Of a DNA stretch of 64,000 nt, positions 24,993-34,772 are shown piece by piece (the stretch's first letter is position 1; each line of letters starts with the position of its first letter). The position numbers and the translations under genes are program-made. The notes under the pieces were generated by a model. It was not told where the DNA came from and did not search any database. It was given only the letters and a program-made list of their open reading frames with translations. Source of the DNA: Kordiimonas aquimaris (GTDB lineage: Bacteria; Pseudomonadota; Alphaproteobacteria; Sphingomonadales; Kordiimonadaceae); assembly GCF_025574485.1 (NCBI RefSeq), contig NZ_JAOBPO010000005.1:62001-126000 (forward strand), given 5' to 3'.

Positions 24993-26321
24993 TTACCCGT
25001 GAGAATGATTAGCTGAATTCGCTGTTTTTGCGCGAATGCGGCTGAGATATAACTTTTCAAACGCAAAAACCGTCACCACACTTATGATCGCAATTGCGAC
25101 GATTGGGAGGTCACTCGAACCTTTTATGATCAGGAAGGCAGTCAAGACACTCGCATCGAGTATAATGGCGCAAATCAGGATCACGCCGTTGGCACCGATA
25201 TCACTTCGAATATGCCTGAAAACACCCCAATGGATAATGATGTCCATCACCAAATAAAAAATCGCCCCCAACGAAGCAATCCGGCTGAGATCGAAAAACG
25301 CCGCCAAGAAACTAGCCAGGACAACGGTGTAAACAATGGTGTGCTTTTGAACTGTCCCGGGCATGCCAAAATGACTGTGCGGAATAAGGTTCATGTCGGT
25401 TAGCATCGCCAGCATGCGCGAAACGGCAAAAACGCTGGCAAGCAATCCTGAAGCAGTTGCAATCATGGCGATCGCAACTGTAAACCATACGCCGTATTGG
25501 CCAACGGCCGGACGAGCGGCCTCCGCTAGAGAATAGTCTTTTGCCGCGACAATCTCTTCAATAGATAAAGCGGCTCCGACAGCGTAGCTAACGAGCATGT
25601 AAACTATCAGGCAGATGAACAATGAGATCATGATGGCGCGGCCGACATTTTTCTCAGGGTTTTTGACCTCGCCGCCGCTGTTCGTGATCGTTGTGAATCC
25701 CTTGTACGCCAATATCGCCAATGCAACACCGGCCAGAAAACCAGTAACACCAGTTTCGGTACTAGGTGTTGTAACAGTCGACTGAAAAGAAAAGCCCGCC
25801 CCCCAAAGGGCCACAAGCGCAAAAATCATAATACCGCCAATTTTAATCACCGCAGTCACCGTGGAGATACTGCTGATGACGCTGTTTTTGGCGATATTGA
25901 CGAGAAACGCGAAAACAATCAGCCCCACAGCCAGCAAAGCCACCAGAAGGTTATCGCCCTGAATATCAAAGAGCCGCAGCGTATAAGTGCCAAAGGTACG
26001 CGCAACCAGGCTTTCATTAATAATCATCGAAAATGCCATCATTAGCGCGGCTGCACCCGTGATGGTTGTCGTTCCGTATGCTTTGTGGAGGATCATGGCA
26101 ATACCCCCGGCGGAGGGATATTTGTTCGAGACCTTGATGTATGTGTAGGCACTGAAACTACTGATGACGGCCGCAAGCAAGAACGCTATAGGGAAAAGAG
26201 GCCCAGCAAATTCAGCCACCTGTCCGGTGAGGGCGAAAATTCCCGCCCCGATCATCACACCAGTACCCATTGCCACCGTGCCTGTTAGGCTTAGGCTGGC
26301 TTTTTGATACGTGCTTTCCAT
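24993..26321 (-). CDS. APC-family amino acid permease
   Basis: 442 residues, twelve membrane helices. The N-terminus carries the APC motif VAMGTGVMIGAGIFALTGQV (substrate-binding break in helix 1), and GFTTITNSGGEVKNPEKNVGR is the family's cytoplasmic loop signature. The ATG at 26321 is set by an AAAGGAG ribosome site. Similar permeases import or exchange amino acids. It heads a leftward pair with the gene at 24979. Its location inside a metal island, next to a DMT exporter and a TonB receptor, is unexplained. Confidence 0.85.
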   Translation of the reverse strand: MESTYQKASLSLTGTVAMGTGVMIGAGIFALTGQVAEFAGPLFPIAFLLAAVISSFSAYTYIKVSNKYPSAGGIAMILHKAYGTTTITGAAALMMAFSMIINESLVARTFGTYTLRLFDIQGDNLLVALLAVGLIVFAFLVNIAKNSVISSISTVTAVIKIGGIMIFALVALWGAGFSFQSTVTTPSTETGVTGFLAGVALAILAYKGFTTITNSGGEVKNPEKNVGRAIMISLFICLIVYMLVSYAVGAALSIEEIVAAKDYSLAEAARPAVGQYGVWFTVAIAMIATASGLLASVFAVSRMLAMLTDMNLIPHSHFGMPGTVQKHTIVYTVVLASFLAAFFDLSRIASLGAIFYLVMDIIIHWGVFRHIRSDIGANGVILICAIILDASVLTAFLIIKGSSDLPIVAIAIISVVTVFAFEKLYLSRIRAKTANSANHSHG

Positions 26322-26378
26322 ATTCTTACTCCTTTGGGAAGCTCTCACTAGTGAGCTAAATACCGTTTCACGATTTAT

Positions 26379-27317
26379 CTATTTGTGTCGTTTCGACTCG
26401 GTCGCAAAACCCAATTCTTCAACTGGCTTTTTCTTTTGTGAAGCGCGGTCAGTGCCACCGCGAACCACAAATGCAACGCCGACGATGGTGATAAAAACAC
26501 CTACAAACTGAAATGCTGTCAAACTCTCGCCGTAAAATAACACGCCGATTGTCAGGCCAAATACCGGTATTAAAAAACTGAAGGCGTTGGCCCGGTTTAA
26601 CGGCACTTTCTCCAGGACAGAACACCAGAGCCAATAGACAAGCGCCGTTCCAGGCAAACTAAGGATGAGCAAGACCGAGATGAATGTATATGACCATTGG
26701 ATCGCGGTCGGCTCAGTCATAGCGGCGACACCCATAAGCGGCAGACTGCCGAACAACATTTGCAAACCCATAGCCATGAAGATGTCTACCCGGCCCGAAA
26801 TCTTTTTTATTAGTACATTGCTCAAGGTGATACCAAGAGCGGCCAGAATTATATAGGCCAAGCCAATAGCAAAACTTGTACTCCCGTCTCCCAACAGATG
26901 AGGAGACGCGATGACAATAACACCCAGAAAGCTGACCATTAACGCCACTTTACTGCGGCCCGTCAAATATTCGCCTAATACAAAGCTTGCCAAGATTGCC
27001 GCCAGAAGTGGTTGAGTATTGGCAATGACGGTTGCGATACCAGGTGAAACCAATTCTGCGGCATGAAACATGCCTAGAAAGCCGAGACTGGTTGCGCCAA
27101 GTCCAATAAGAACCAGCAAAAACCAGTCATTCCGCTTTTGGGGCAAAGGACGCTTCAACAGGAAGGCTAAGCTTATCAGTGTCAATCCAGCAATGAATGC
27201 GCGCATGGCGGCGAAGGTCAGATGAGGCGCATAGTCAATTCCCACAGTGATCAATGGAAAACAGCTTGCCCACAGTAACATGACCAAAACCGTCTGCACT
27301 ATCGTTGTCGTAGTCAT
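26379..27317 (-). CDS. DMT-superfamily (EamA) transporter
   Basis: 312 residues containing two EamA repeats of five helices each: the first from about 5-135 (ending STSFAIGLAYIIL), the second from about 150-285. ANTQPLLAAILASFVLGE is the typical end of the first repeat. Members export amino acids, metabolites or drugs. The ATG at 27317 has GGAG upstream. It lies between an APC permease and a TonB-dependent receptor, all leftward, with a strong hairpin separating it from the receptor gene. The C-terminus is basic and cytoplasmic. Substrate not assigned. Confidence 0.85.
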   Translation of the reverse strand: MTTTTIVQTVLVMLLWASCFPLITVGIDYAPHLTFAAMRAFIAGLTLISLAFLLKRPLPQKRNDWFLLVLIGLGATSLGFLGMFHAAELVSPGIATVIANTQPLLAAILASFVLGEYLTGRSKVALMVSFLGVIVIASPHLLGDGSTSFAIGLAYIILAALGITLSNVLIKKISGRVDIFMAMGLQMLFGSLPLMGVAAMTEPTAIQWSYTFISVLLILSLPGTALVYWLWCSVLEKVPLNRANAFSFLIPVFGLTIGVLFYGESLTAFQFVGVFITIVGVAFVVRGGTDRASQKKKPVEELGFATESKRHK

Positions 27318-27392
27318 GTATGGAAGCTCCAAAACAGCGTCGATGTGCTCGGCACATTCTCGACATTTAAACAAATACAATTAGTTTGCGGG

Positions 27393-27423
27393 GCTCACGC
27401 GGCGAAGAGCTCGCCGCGTGAGC
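27393..27423. terminator. Perfect 13-base hairpin between receptor and DMT genes
   Basis: Positions 27393-27405 and 27411-27423 are exact inverted repeats around a 5-base loop. It begins 11 bases after the TonB receptor stop. The GC-rich stem would stop or attenuate leftward transcription, though no T-run follows. Confidence 0.6.
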
Positions 27424-27433
27424 TGCAAGGAAA

Positions 27434-29539
27434 CTAGAAGTTCCTTTTCAGTTGAATCCCATATTGACGCGGTTCACCAAAAACGGTCACTGGCAAGTTC
27501 GGGTCAGCCGCACCGCCAACGTTTCTGCCAAGGGTAATATAAGTGGCATAACGATTGTCAGTCAGGTTTTGACCGTAAAGCGACACTTCCCAAAGTTCGT
27601 CAATGGACGTAAAGGAGATACGCGCGTTCAGCAGCGAGTATGTATCCGCACGAAATTGCGGTCGATTGTCTCGCTTGAAATCCACGTTATCACGCCACGC
27701 ATAATCGCCCCTGATGGTCAGGTGACCCGAGGAACCAACCTCCGTAGTATACTGAGCGCCGAAGGAATAAGCCCACTTGGGAGAGTTGGCGAGCCGGTTT
27801 CCGGAAAAATCCTCGCCCCCCTCGAAGAATACGTCATATGTAGCGTCCAGATAAGCTACCGTTGCGTTTATGTCGAAATCGTCGGCAACCCTGGCAACAA
27901 ACTCACCTTCGATACCACGCACCGTCGCCTCACCGGCGTTGCTCGTCGTTGCAACACCACCGACGAACTCTACCACCTGCAAATTGGTGTAATCATATTG
28001 GAACAGGCCAATATTTGCGCGTAATCTCTTATCCAAAAGTGTCGACTTCAAGCCAGCCTCATAACTCCACAGAAATTCTGGATCAAAAGCGCCGGCATCG
28101 CCGAGCTGGAAACCACCCGATTTGAAACCGCGTGTTGCCGATACATAGGCCAAAACATCATCGTTGATGTCATAATCTACCGCGAACCGGGGTGTCCAAG
28201 CCTTCCAATCGGCTGACGGCGAACCGCCGTCGACGTTCGCTCCGTTTACATCTGTCGAGAAATTATAGCTCTTTTTCTCGTAGCTGTAACGAACGCCGAA
28301 AGTCGCACGAAGCCTGTCAGTCACATTATAGGTGCCTTGACCAAACAACGCATAGGCATTGGTGATATTGGCCTCGGAAATGTTGATTTTCGGGTCCTGA
28401 AACAACAAGTCGATGCCGCCGTCCCCATCTTCATTCAGAAAGAAAGCACCGACGATCCACTCAAGTCGGGACGAATCATTGTTAGTAAGCTGTAGTTCCT
28501 GAGTGAATGATCGAGAATTTTCCCGAAATCCAATGTCGAAGAGAAACAAGTCGGTGGCGTCCGCGTCGATTACTTGTTCAATATCGCTCTCACGGTATGA
28601 CGTAATAGATTTGAACGTAACATCCTCTCCGTGCCATATGGCAGTAGAAGAAACTCCCCAGACGTCCAGATCACTGACCGGCGTGGTATCAAAAGCGAGG
28701 TCGCGGTCGCGGCTGGGAATCGTGGCACCCGCATCAACAAACTCTTGTGGATAAAAAGTTCGTATTGCAGGAAAACCAGTTTCGCGCTCTCTGCTAAAAT
28801 CGCCGCGCAGTATCAACTCAAAGTCTTCTGCCAAGTCTATAGCAATTGTTGCGCGCCCGGCAACGTTGTCCTGATCCTGATATTCGTCTCCGGAAACGAT
28901 GTCGGTATAAATACCGTCTCGATCATTCTTGAGCAAAGTAACACGCCCTCGTACTCCGTCAGCCAACGGACCCGAAACGGTGCCGCTGAACGTGCGCTTG
29001 TTAAAGTTCCCGAACGTTACACCGACGGCGCCCTCAAATTCGTCGGTCGGCGCTTTGGATATGATATTAAGCGTTCCCCCGGTTGAATTTCGACCAAACA
29101 AAACGCCTTGCGGGCCTCGCAATAATTCCAAGCGCTCAACGTCAAACATATCCTGGTAGCCTGTGGTGGGACGAGGCTGATAAATACCGTCTATGTGAAC
29201 AGTCGAACTCGGGTCAGTAGCCACGCCGAAGGCGGATGTCCCGATGCCACGAATATTTACGATCGCCATTGAATCGTTGGTGACGGTTATTCCGGGTACA
29301 AAGAAAGTGAAGTCTTCTATCGTGCGGATGCCGATGTTCTCCAGCATCTCCCCCGTCAAAGCAGATACGCTAATAGGCGTATCCTGAAGACTGGACTCGC
29401 GCTTTTGCGCTGTAATTATTACTTCTTCGAGTAGACTGCCATCTGTATCAGCCTCTTGGGACCATGCATTGCCCGCCAGCAGCGCCGACGCGCAAGTTGC
29501 TCCAAAAAGAGACAGTGTTGGTTTGAATATTCTAGTCAT
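27434..29539 (-). CDS. TonB-dependent outer-membrane receptor
   Basis: 701 residues. The signal peptide (1-27, ending AGNAWSQ) is followed by the TonB box region LLEEVIITAQKRESSLQDTP, a plug domain (about 45-160, including VERLELLRGPQGVLFGRNST), and a 22-strand barrel ending LKRNF with terminal Phe. This layout is standard for Alphaproteobacteria such as Sphingomonadales and Kordiimonadales, where such receptors take up siderophores, plant compounds or other nutrients. The ligand is not evident. The start ATG 29539 follows GGAGGA. It is co-oriented with the DMT and APC genes downstream. Confidence 0.92.
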   Translation of the reverse strand: MTRIFKPTLSLFGATCASALLAGNAWSQEADTDGSLLEEVIITAQKRESSLQDTPISVSALTGEMLENIGIRTIEDFTFFVPGITVTNDSMAIVNIRGIGTSAFGVATDPSSTVHIDGIYQPRPTTGYQDMFDVERLELLRGPQGVLFGRNSTGGTLNIISKAPTDEFEGAVGVTFGNFNKRTFSGTVSGPLADGVRGRVTLLKNDRDGIYTDIVSGDEYQDQDNVAGRATIAIDLAEDFELILRGDFSRERETGFPAIRTFYPQEFVDAGATIPSRDRDLAFDTTPVSDLDVWGVSSTAIWHGEDVTFKSITSYRESDIEQVIDADATDLFLFDIGFRENSRSFTQELQLTNNDSSRLEWIVGAFFLNEDGDGGIDLLFQDPKINISEANITNAYALFGQGTYNVTDRLRATFGVRYSYEKKSYNFSTDVNGANVDGGSPSADWKAWTPRFAVDYDINDDVLAYVSATRGFKSGGFQLGDAGAFDPEFLWSYEAGLKSTLLDKRLRANIGLFQYDYTNLQVVEFVGGVATTSNAGEATVRGIEGEFVARVADDFDINATVAYLDATYDVFFEGGEDFSGNRLANSPKWAYSFGAQYTTEVGSSGHLTIRGDYAWRDNVDFKRDNRPQFRADTYSLLNARISFTSIDELWEVSLYGQNLTDNRYATYITLGRNVGGAADPNLPVTVFGEPRQYGIQLKRNF

Positions 29540-29689
29540 AACTTCCTCCACGGGACCGTTTAGCCCCATTGCGCTCTGCCTGAGCCTTCAGGGACTCAGC
29601 GAGCTTTAAACCAATATTTTTTCGAGAGTTTTATGCCAATGGACCAGTTTCGTTATTACAAGCGACAGCTGATCGAATGGCCGGAAGTT
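29540..29689. other. Spacer upstream of the TonB receptor
   Basis: About 150 bases without a gene. An interrupted inverted repeat (TGAGCC near 29581 and GGACTCAG near 29594) is visible, but I cannot assign promoter boxes. Confidence 0.3.
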
Positions 29690-30124
29690 TTAAGGTTTCG
29701 GAGGGTGATATAAAGGAGAAAGGGCGAGGCTCGCAAGATTGTGCACTGCTCTCAGACCATGTATTTGTGTCACTGAAGATTGCGGCACAATTGTCGATCT
29801 CAGGATCAGGCCTACATCACAAACCAATCCGCCGGACCCGCAACATCCATCCAATATGCCGTGAAGGTGCGTGTTGTCATCCGGCGATGGTATCTGGACA
29901 TGTAAGCTAAGAAATGTATTGAACGTCTCAGGGCGCAAATCCGGTAGCTTCTCTAAGTCAACGGATTCAATCGATTGAAGCACCAACAACCCGTCAGCTA
30001 AAACCTCGAGACTACTCTGCGGGTGAAACCGCTCTGGGTTGGAAAGCGACATTACAGGCGAACTGGTCCATACAATGATGTTGACCAGAGCTACCAAACG
30101 CCCCCATTTTCCAAGTCTATCCAT
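29690..30124 (-). CDS. Small secreted protein at the end of the copper operon
   Basis: 144 residues. A signal-type N-terminus (LVALVNIIVWTSSPVMS) is followed by a domain with HLHGILDGCCGSGGLVCDVG, a Cys pair plus third Cys and two His, and a tail ending SPLYHPPKP. The layout again matches the CzcI-like group of this island, although it lies downstream of CusF, not upstream of an outer-membrane channel gene. AT-rich sequence at 30125-30190 may contain its own promoter. Function unknown. Confidence 0.55.
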   Translation of the reverse strand: MDRLGKWGRLVALVNIIVWTSSPVMSLSNPERFHPQSSLEVLADGLLVLQSIESVDLEKLPDLRPETFNTFLSLHVQIPSPDDNTHLHGILDGCCGSGGLVCDVGLILRSTIVPQSSVTQIHGLRAVHNLASLALSPLYHPPKP

Positions 30125-30194
30125 TCTCAACCTACATTACGCTTGGTTCAACTATAATACATTACAACGATAAATTAAAAAGAAATGATAAAGC

Positions 30195-30536
30195 CTAGTG
30201 ACCATGAACCATCACTTTGACAATTTCAAATATACCTTTTCCATCCCGGGATAACGAAACCATAATCTCTTCACCCTTGTGAAACACGTCCATGTCTACG
30301 TTTTGTGCAACTTTCATATCCATTGTCATCGCGGGCCAACTCAGATCCTTGATAGGCCCATGGCTTATATTTACCATGCGGTCAGTTGAATTGATGCTAT
30401 TGACCACTGCGTGAATCATCACTTCTTTTTTTTCAGCCTGATGCGAATGTTGGTTTTCGTCTGCAGCCGAGACAACTGGCGCATTTAAACCAACAACTAT
30501 CGCCAACACCGTGGCAATTTGTGGAAGCTTCTTCAT
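30195..30536 (-). CDS. cusF: Periplasmic copper chaperone CusF
   Basis: 113 residues. A signal peptide (MKKLPQIATVLAIVVGLNAPVVSAA) is followed by a small beta-barrel. The copper/silver site is visible: His at NISHGPIKDL, Trp at LSWPAMTMDM and the two Met that follow it, corresponding to the His, Trp and paired Met ligands of E. coli CusF. It carries Cu(I)/Ag(I) in the periplasm to the CusCBA pump. The ATG at 30536 has an AAGGGA ribosome site. It ends the run CusC-CusB-CusA-DUF2231 protein-CusF. Confidence 0.9.
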   Translation of the reverse strand: MKKLPQIATVLAIVVGLNAPVVSAADENQHSHQAEKKEVMIHAVVNSINSTDRMVNISHGPIKDLSWPAMTMDMKVAQNVDMDVFHKGEEIMVSLSRDGKGIFEIVKVMVHGH

Positions 30537-30571
30537 GATATTTCCCTTCTGTTTGGTGTTAAAGCGTGGGG

Positions 30572-31588
30572 TTAGTTCCTTTTTACGACTGGACGAGAGG
30601 ACCAGTGCACGTGGATCACCTTCCATTCACCCTTCTGAGTTTGGAGGGTAAGTGTTTCGGCGCTGTAAAAGTCATGTTGCTTTCCCTTACTTTTGATAGA
30701 GAGCATCGAGGCGGTCGAAACGATTGCTATACTATTCGTTTCGACAACATCTTGTTTGAGGACTTGCCTGTTAGCCGCTTTTAGCATCGGCATTTCCGGC
30801 TTGAGGTGATGCTCGAGGTAGTCTTCCAGCGATACTTCTCTCACGCCGTTCTCAAAAATAACGGCGTCAGCGGCAAAGCTCCCCGCGACCGTATCGAAAT
30901 CACCACCATTCAATGCAACTTGAAAGCTCTTAGCAAACGCTAAAGCCGACCCTTCACCGTTAGCATGTTTGATATCGCCGCAGTCTTCGCCGTGGTCATG
31001 TTGACTGGTCGCGTTGCTGTGCCCGTGACCATCTGCCCCCCTCTGTTCATGTTTTGTAGGGGGTACGGCAGTATGATGGTCACCGGTTGAAACGGCGCCG
31101 TCATTATGGCTATGTCCGCTCCCGCCAGCATGACTGTGGCCCTCGCCGGTATTGTCCGGCAGGCGCATAACCCCCAGACCATGGCGGTAAACAAGCTCCG
31201 CACCCAGATAGCCGGTGGTCCCGACAAGACCCGCTACTACGACACTACCTACCACCAACACTAATGGAGCGCCCTTCGTCCGATAACTCCATATTGCCAC
31301 GATGAAAAGCGCGGCTGCTGCAAATAGCGCCCATAGACGGTGCGTTTTCATCACGATATGCGCCGTGTCATCGTGGGCTACTGAGTTAAAGGCTGCAAAC
31401 CCTGCAAGCAGGGTTAACACCGTAACAAATGCCGCCGACCACAGGGTCCATTTCGCAACAATCGCAAAAGTATCAGCTCGCTTGGGCAACAGTTTCGTCA
31501 GGACAAAGAAAACACTCGATGTAACGACAAGAGCGATAGTGAAGTGCACCAAAAACGGGTGCCAATTTGGAATGATGAAGCTGTTCAT
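30572..31588 (-). CDS. DUF2231 membrane protein with His-rich linker and NTF2-like domain
   Basis: 338 residues in three parts. Residues 1-145 are a four-helix DUF2231-type membrane domain starting IPNWHPFLVHFTIALVV. Residues 146-215 form a linker with many His, Asp and Gly (GEGHSHAGGSGHSHNDG, GADGHGHSN, HDHGEDCGDIKH). Residues 220-338 are an NTF2/SnoaL-like domain ending WKVIHVHWSSRPV. The same three-part protein occurs at 44568-45578. It lies between cusA and cusF with gaps of 12 and 35 bases, so it is part of the copper operon. The linker probably binds Cu or Zn; function inferred only. Confidence 0.8.
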   Translation of the reverse strand: MNSFIIPNWHPFLVHFTIALVVTSSVFFVLTKLLPKRADTFAIVAKWTLWSAAFVTVLTLLAGFAAFNSVAHDDTAHIVMKTHRLWALFAAAALFIVAIWSYRTKGAPLVLVVGSVVVAGLVGTTGYLGAELVYRHGLGVMRLPDNTGEGHSHAGGSGHSHNDGAVSTGDHHTAVPPTKHEQRGADGHGHSNATSQHDHGEDCGDIKHANGEGSALAFAKSFQVALNGGDFDTVAGSFAADAVIFENGVREVSLEDYLEHHLKPEMPMLKAANRQVLKQDVVETNSIAIVSTASMLSIKSKGKQHDFYSAETLTLQTQKGEWKVIHVHWSSRPVVKRN

Positions 31589-31600
31589 GACTTTCTCCTG

Positions 31601-34600
31601 TTAAGTGTCTGTTTCGTGGGCAAGCGCCGGGGAATCCTCTGTTGTTTCGCGACTTTTCCAGAGAAGATAAGCTGCCGGGATTACCAGAAGCGTCAGAATG
31701 GTTGCGCTGATCATGCCGCCAACCATCGGGGCGGCGATGCGGCGCATAACTTCGGAGCCTGTGCCGGTACCAAGCATAATCGGCAGCAAACCTGCGATGA
31801 TCACAGCTACGGTCATCATGATCGGGCGCACGCGCATCAGCGCGCCGTTGATCACCGCCTGCACCAGGTCTGCTTTTGCAAGGTTCCGATTTTCCTTGGC
31901 AGCCGTCGCTGTGATTTTGTCCCATGCCTGATTGAGATAGACGATCATAAGAACGCCTATCTCGACCGCAACGCCCGCAAGCGCAATGAACCCAACTCCG
32001 ACCGCAACAGACAGATTATAATCCAAGGCGTACAGAAGCCAGATGCCGCCAACAAGTGATAGTGGCAGCGTGCCCATGATAATGAAAACGGCGGTCAGGT
32101 TTTTGAAGTTGATATAGAGTAACAGCAAGATGATGACGAGTGTCACCGGCACCACCACACTCAGTTTCGCCTTGGCGCGTTCCATATATTCATACTGGCC
32201 CGACCAGGCGATTGAGTAGCCCGGGGGCAGGTCGATATTATCAGTCACTGTCTGCTTGGCGCGCGCAACATAACTGCCAATATCAACTCCGGCAATATCG
32301 ACATAGATCCAGCCGTTGAGGCGGGCATTTTCACTGCGGATCACACCCGGTCCACCAGTGACACTGATATCGGCGATCTGGCCAAGTGGGATATGCTCTC
32401 CATTTGGTGTGACGACAGGAAGCGCCCGCAACCGGTCGAGCGAATCCCGAAACTCTCTCGGATACCTGAGGTTAACCGGATAGCGCTCCAGGCCTTCGAT
32501 GCTTTCTGTCACGGTCATGCCGCCAATTGCGGTTCGTATCACGTCCTGTACGTCCGCAATATTAAGGCCGTACCGCGCTGCTTTCACCCGGTCGATATCG
32601 GCATTAATATACCGCCCGCCCGTTACCCGCTCGGCATACACCGACGCTGTGCCCGGCACTTCCCGTATCACGCGTTCAATCTCCTGACCGACTTCACTGA
32701 TCACCTGCAGGTCAGGCCCGGCGACCTTAATTCCCACCGGGGTTTTAATGCCGGTCGCCAGCATATCGATGCGATTCTTAATTGGCATAATCCAGACGTT
32801 GGTCAGGCTTGGGACTTGCACCAGGCGATTGAGTTCCATTTTCAATTGCTCTGTCGTCATACCTTCGCGCCATTCGCTTTGCGGCTTAAGCTTGATCGTT
32901 GTCTCGATCATCGTGAGCGGTGCCGGGTCGGTTGCGGTGTCAGCGCGTCCAGCCTTGCCGTATACGGCCTCGACTTCCGGTATGGTCTTGATCAATTTGT
33001 TAGTCTGCTGGACAACCTGCGCCATTTTGCCAGCAGAGATCGCCGGATAGGCACTGGGCATATACAGGAGGTCCCCTTCGTCCAGGTCCGGCATGAATTC
33101 ACCACCGATTTGTGACAAGGGATAGGCGGCGCTGGCCATAATCAGTAATGCGACCAGGAGCATGCTCTTCGGGAACTTCAGAACTATTCCAACGAAGGGT
33201 TTGTAAGCGGCCATTAGGCCCCGGTTAATCGGGTTCTTGTGTTCGGGCAAAATTTTGCCGCGAATAAAATACCCCATCAAAACCGGCACGATGGTGATCG
33301 AAAGACCTGCCGCTGCTGCCATAGCGAATGTTTTGGTGAAGGCAAGCGGGTGAAACAGTCGCCCCTCTTGTGCTTCAAGCGCAAAAATGGGAACGAAACT
33401 AAGGGTAATAATCAGCAAAGAGAAGAAAAGCGGCGGCCCGACCTCAACCGCGGTTTTGGTCACAATCTGCCACCTGTTTTCATCGGTGACATCATCTTCC
33501 TCCATATGCTTGTGATAATTTTCTATCATGACAATGGTGGCATCGACCATGGCACCAATGGCAATGGCGATCCCGCCCAATGACATGATGTTGGCGTTAA
33601 CACCCTGGCTATTCATAACAATGAACGCCGCCAGAATGCCGACCGGTAAACTGAGGACAACCACAAGTGATGATCTTAGATGAAACAGAAAGACCGCACA
33701 GACGAGGGCGACGACCAAAAATTCCTCGATCAACTTTTCAGCCAATGTGGTGACCGCCCGCTTAATCAGCGATGAGCGGTCGTAGGTTTCTACGACTTCC
33801 ACACCTTCAGGCAGGCTGCGTTTGAGGATTTCAAGTTTTTCTTTCACCTTCTCGATCGTGCTCAGGGCGTTTTCGCCCCAGCGCATGATAATCACACCGC
33901 CGACAGCTTCTCCTTCGCCGTTCAGTTCGCCGATACCACGTCTGAGTTCCGGACCTGTGCGCAGTTCGGCAATATCTTTCAGAAGAATGGGCGTGCCGGT
34001 TTTGGTCAGGCCGACAGGAATGGATTCAAGGTCCGACAGCTCATCGATATAGCCGGACGCGCGAACCATATATTCTGCCTCTGCCATTTCAATGACCCGG
34101 CCACCGGTTTCCTGGTTGCCGCGCTGAATGGCCATCTTCACCATCGGCAGGGTTATGTCGTATGCCCGCAGCCGGTTGGGATTAACGACAACCTGATACT
34201 GTTTGACCATACCGCCGATGGTGGCCACCTCGGATACGCCCTCTACCGTTTGCAGTTCAAATTTCAGAAACCAGTCCTGAATGCTGCGGAGCTGCGAAAG
34301 GTCATGCCCACCAGTACGGTCTACTAGGGCATATTGATACACCCATCCAACCCCGGTAGCGTCCGGCCCTAGGGCTGATCGGGCTTCCTGTGGCAGGGTG
34401 GGGGCAACCTGGCTCAGATATTCCAGAACCCGTGAACGTGCCCAATATAGGTCCGTGCCGTCTTCAAAAATGATGTAGACATATGAATCGTTAAAGAAGG
34501 AGTAGCCCCTGACCGTTGTGGCGCCCGGGACTGACAGCATCGCCGTTGTTAGCGGATATGTTACCTGGTCCTCAACCACCTGCGGCGCTTGGCCCGGGTA

Positions 34601-34756
34601 TGTTGTCTTGATAATCACCTGCACATCCGAGAGGTCAGGGATGGCATCCAGAGGTGTTTTCGAGAGCGAATAAGCGCCCCAGCCGGTAAATAGCAAGGTC
34701 AGGATCACCACCAAAAAGCGGTTCTCTATCGACCATCGTATAATATTTGCAATCAT
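31601..34756 (-). CDS. cusA: Copper/silver efflux RND permease CusA
   Basis: 1051 residues, twelve membrane helices and two large periplasmic loops. The HME-RND start is KTPLDAIPDLSDVQVII. The methionines that bind Cu(I)/Ag(I) in E. coli CusA have counterparts in LLYMPSAYPAIS, LTMIETTIKLKPQSEW and KNRIDMLATGIKTPVGI. The proton-relay helix has GGIAIAIGAMVDATIVMIEN. It pumps Cu(I)/Ag(I) out of the periplasm with CusB and CusC. The ATG at 34756 follows GGAG by about seven bases; the longer frame to 34816 overlaps cusB. The gap from cusB is 16 bases. Confidence 0.94.
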   Translation of the reverse strand: MIANIIRWSIENRFLVVILTLLFTGWGAYSLSKTPLDAIPDLSDVQVIIKTTYPGQAPQVVEDQVTYPLTTAMLSVPGATTVRGYSFFNDSYVYIIFEDGTDLYWARSRVLEYLSQVAPTLPQEARSALGPDATGVGWVYQYALVDRTGGHDLSQLRSIQDWFLKFELQTVEGVSEVATIGGMVKQYQVVVNPNRLRAYDITLPMVKMAIQRGNQETGGRVIEMAEAEYMVRASGYIDELSDLESIPVGLTKTGTPILLKDIAELRTGPELRRGIGELNGEGEAVGGVIIMRWGENALSTIEKVKEKLEILKRSLPEGVEVVETYDRSSLIKRAVTTLAEKLIEEFLVVALVCAVFLFHLRSSLVVVLSLPVGILAAFIVMNSQGVNANIMSLGGIAIAIGAMVDATIVMIENYHKHMEEDDVTDENRWQIVTKTAVEVGPPLFFSLLIITLSFVPIFALEAQEGRLFHPLAFTKTFAMAAAAGLSITIVPVLMGYFIRGKILPEHKNPINRGLMAAYKPFVGIVLKFPKSMLLVALLIMASAAYPLSQIGGEFMPDLDEGDLLYMPSAYPAISAGKMAQVVQQTNKLIKTIPEVEAVYGKAGRADTATDPAPLTMIETTIKLKPQSEWREGMTTEQLKMELNRLVQVPSLTNVWIMPIKNRIDMLATGIKTPVGIKVAGPDLQVISEVGQEIERVIREVPGTASVYAERVTGGRYINADIDRVKAARYGLNIADVQDVIRTAIGGMTVTESIEGLERYPVNLRYPREFRDSLDRLRALPVVTPNGEHIPLGQIADISVTGGPGVIRSENARLNGWIYVDIAGVDIGSYVARAKQTVTDNIDLPPGYSIAWSGQYEYMERAKAKLSVVVPVTLVIILLLLYINFKNLTAVFIIMGTLPLSLVGGIWLLYALDYNLSVAVGVGFIALAGVAVEIGVLMIVYLNQAWDKITATAAKENRNLAKADLVQAVINGALMRVRPIMMTVAVIIAGLLPIMLGTGTGSEVMRRIAAPMVGGMISATILTLLVIPAAYLLWKSRETTEDSPALAHETDT

Positions 34757-34772
34757 TTGATGTCTCCGCTTC

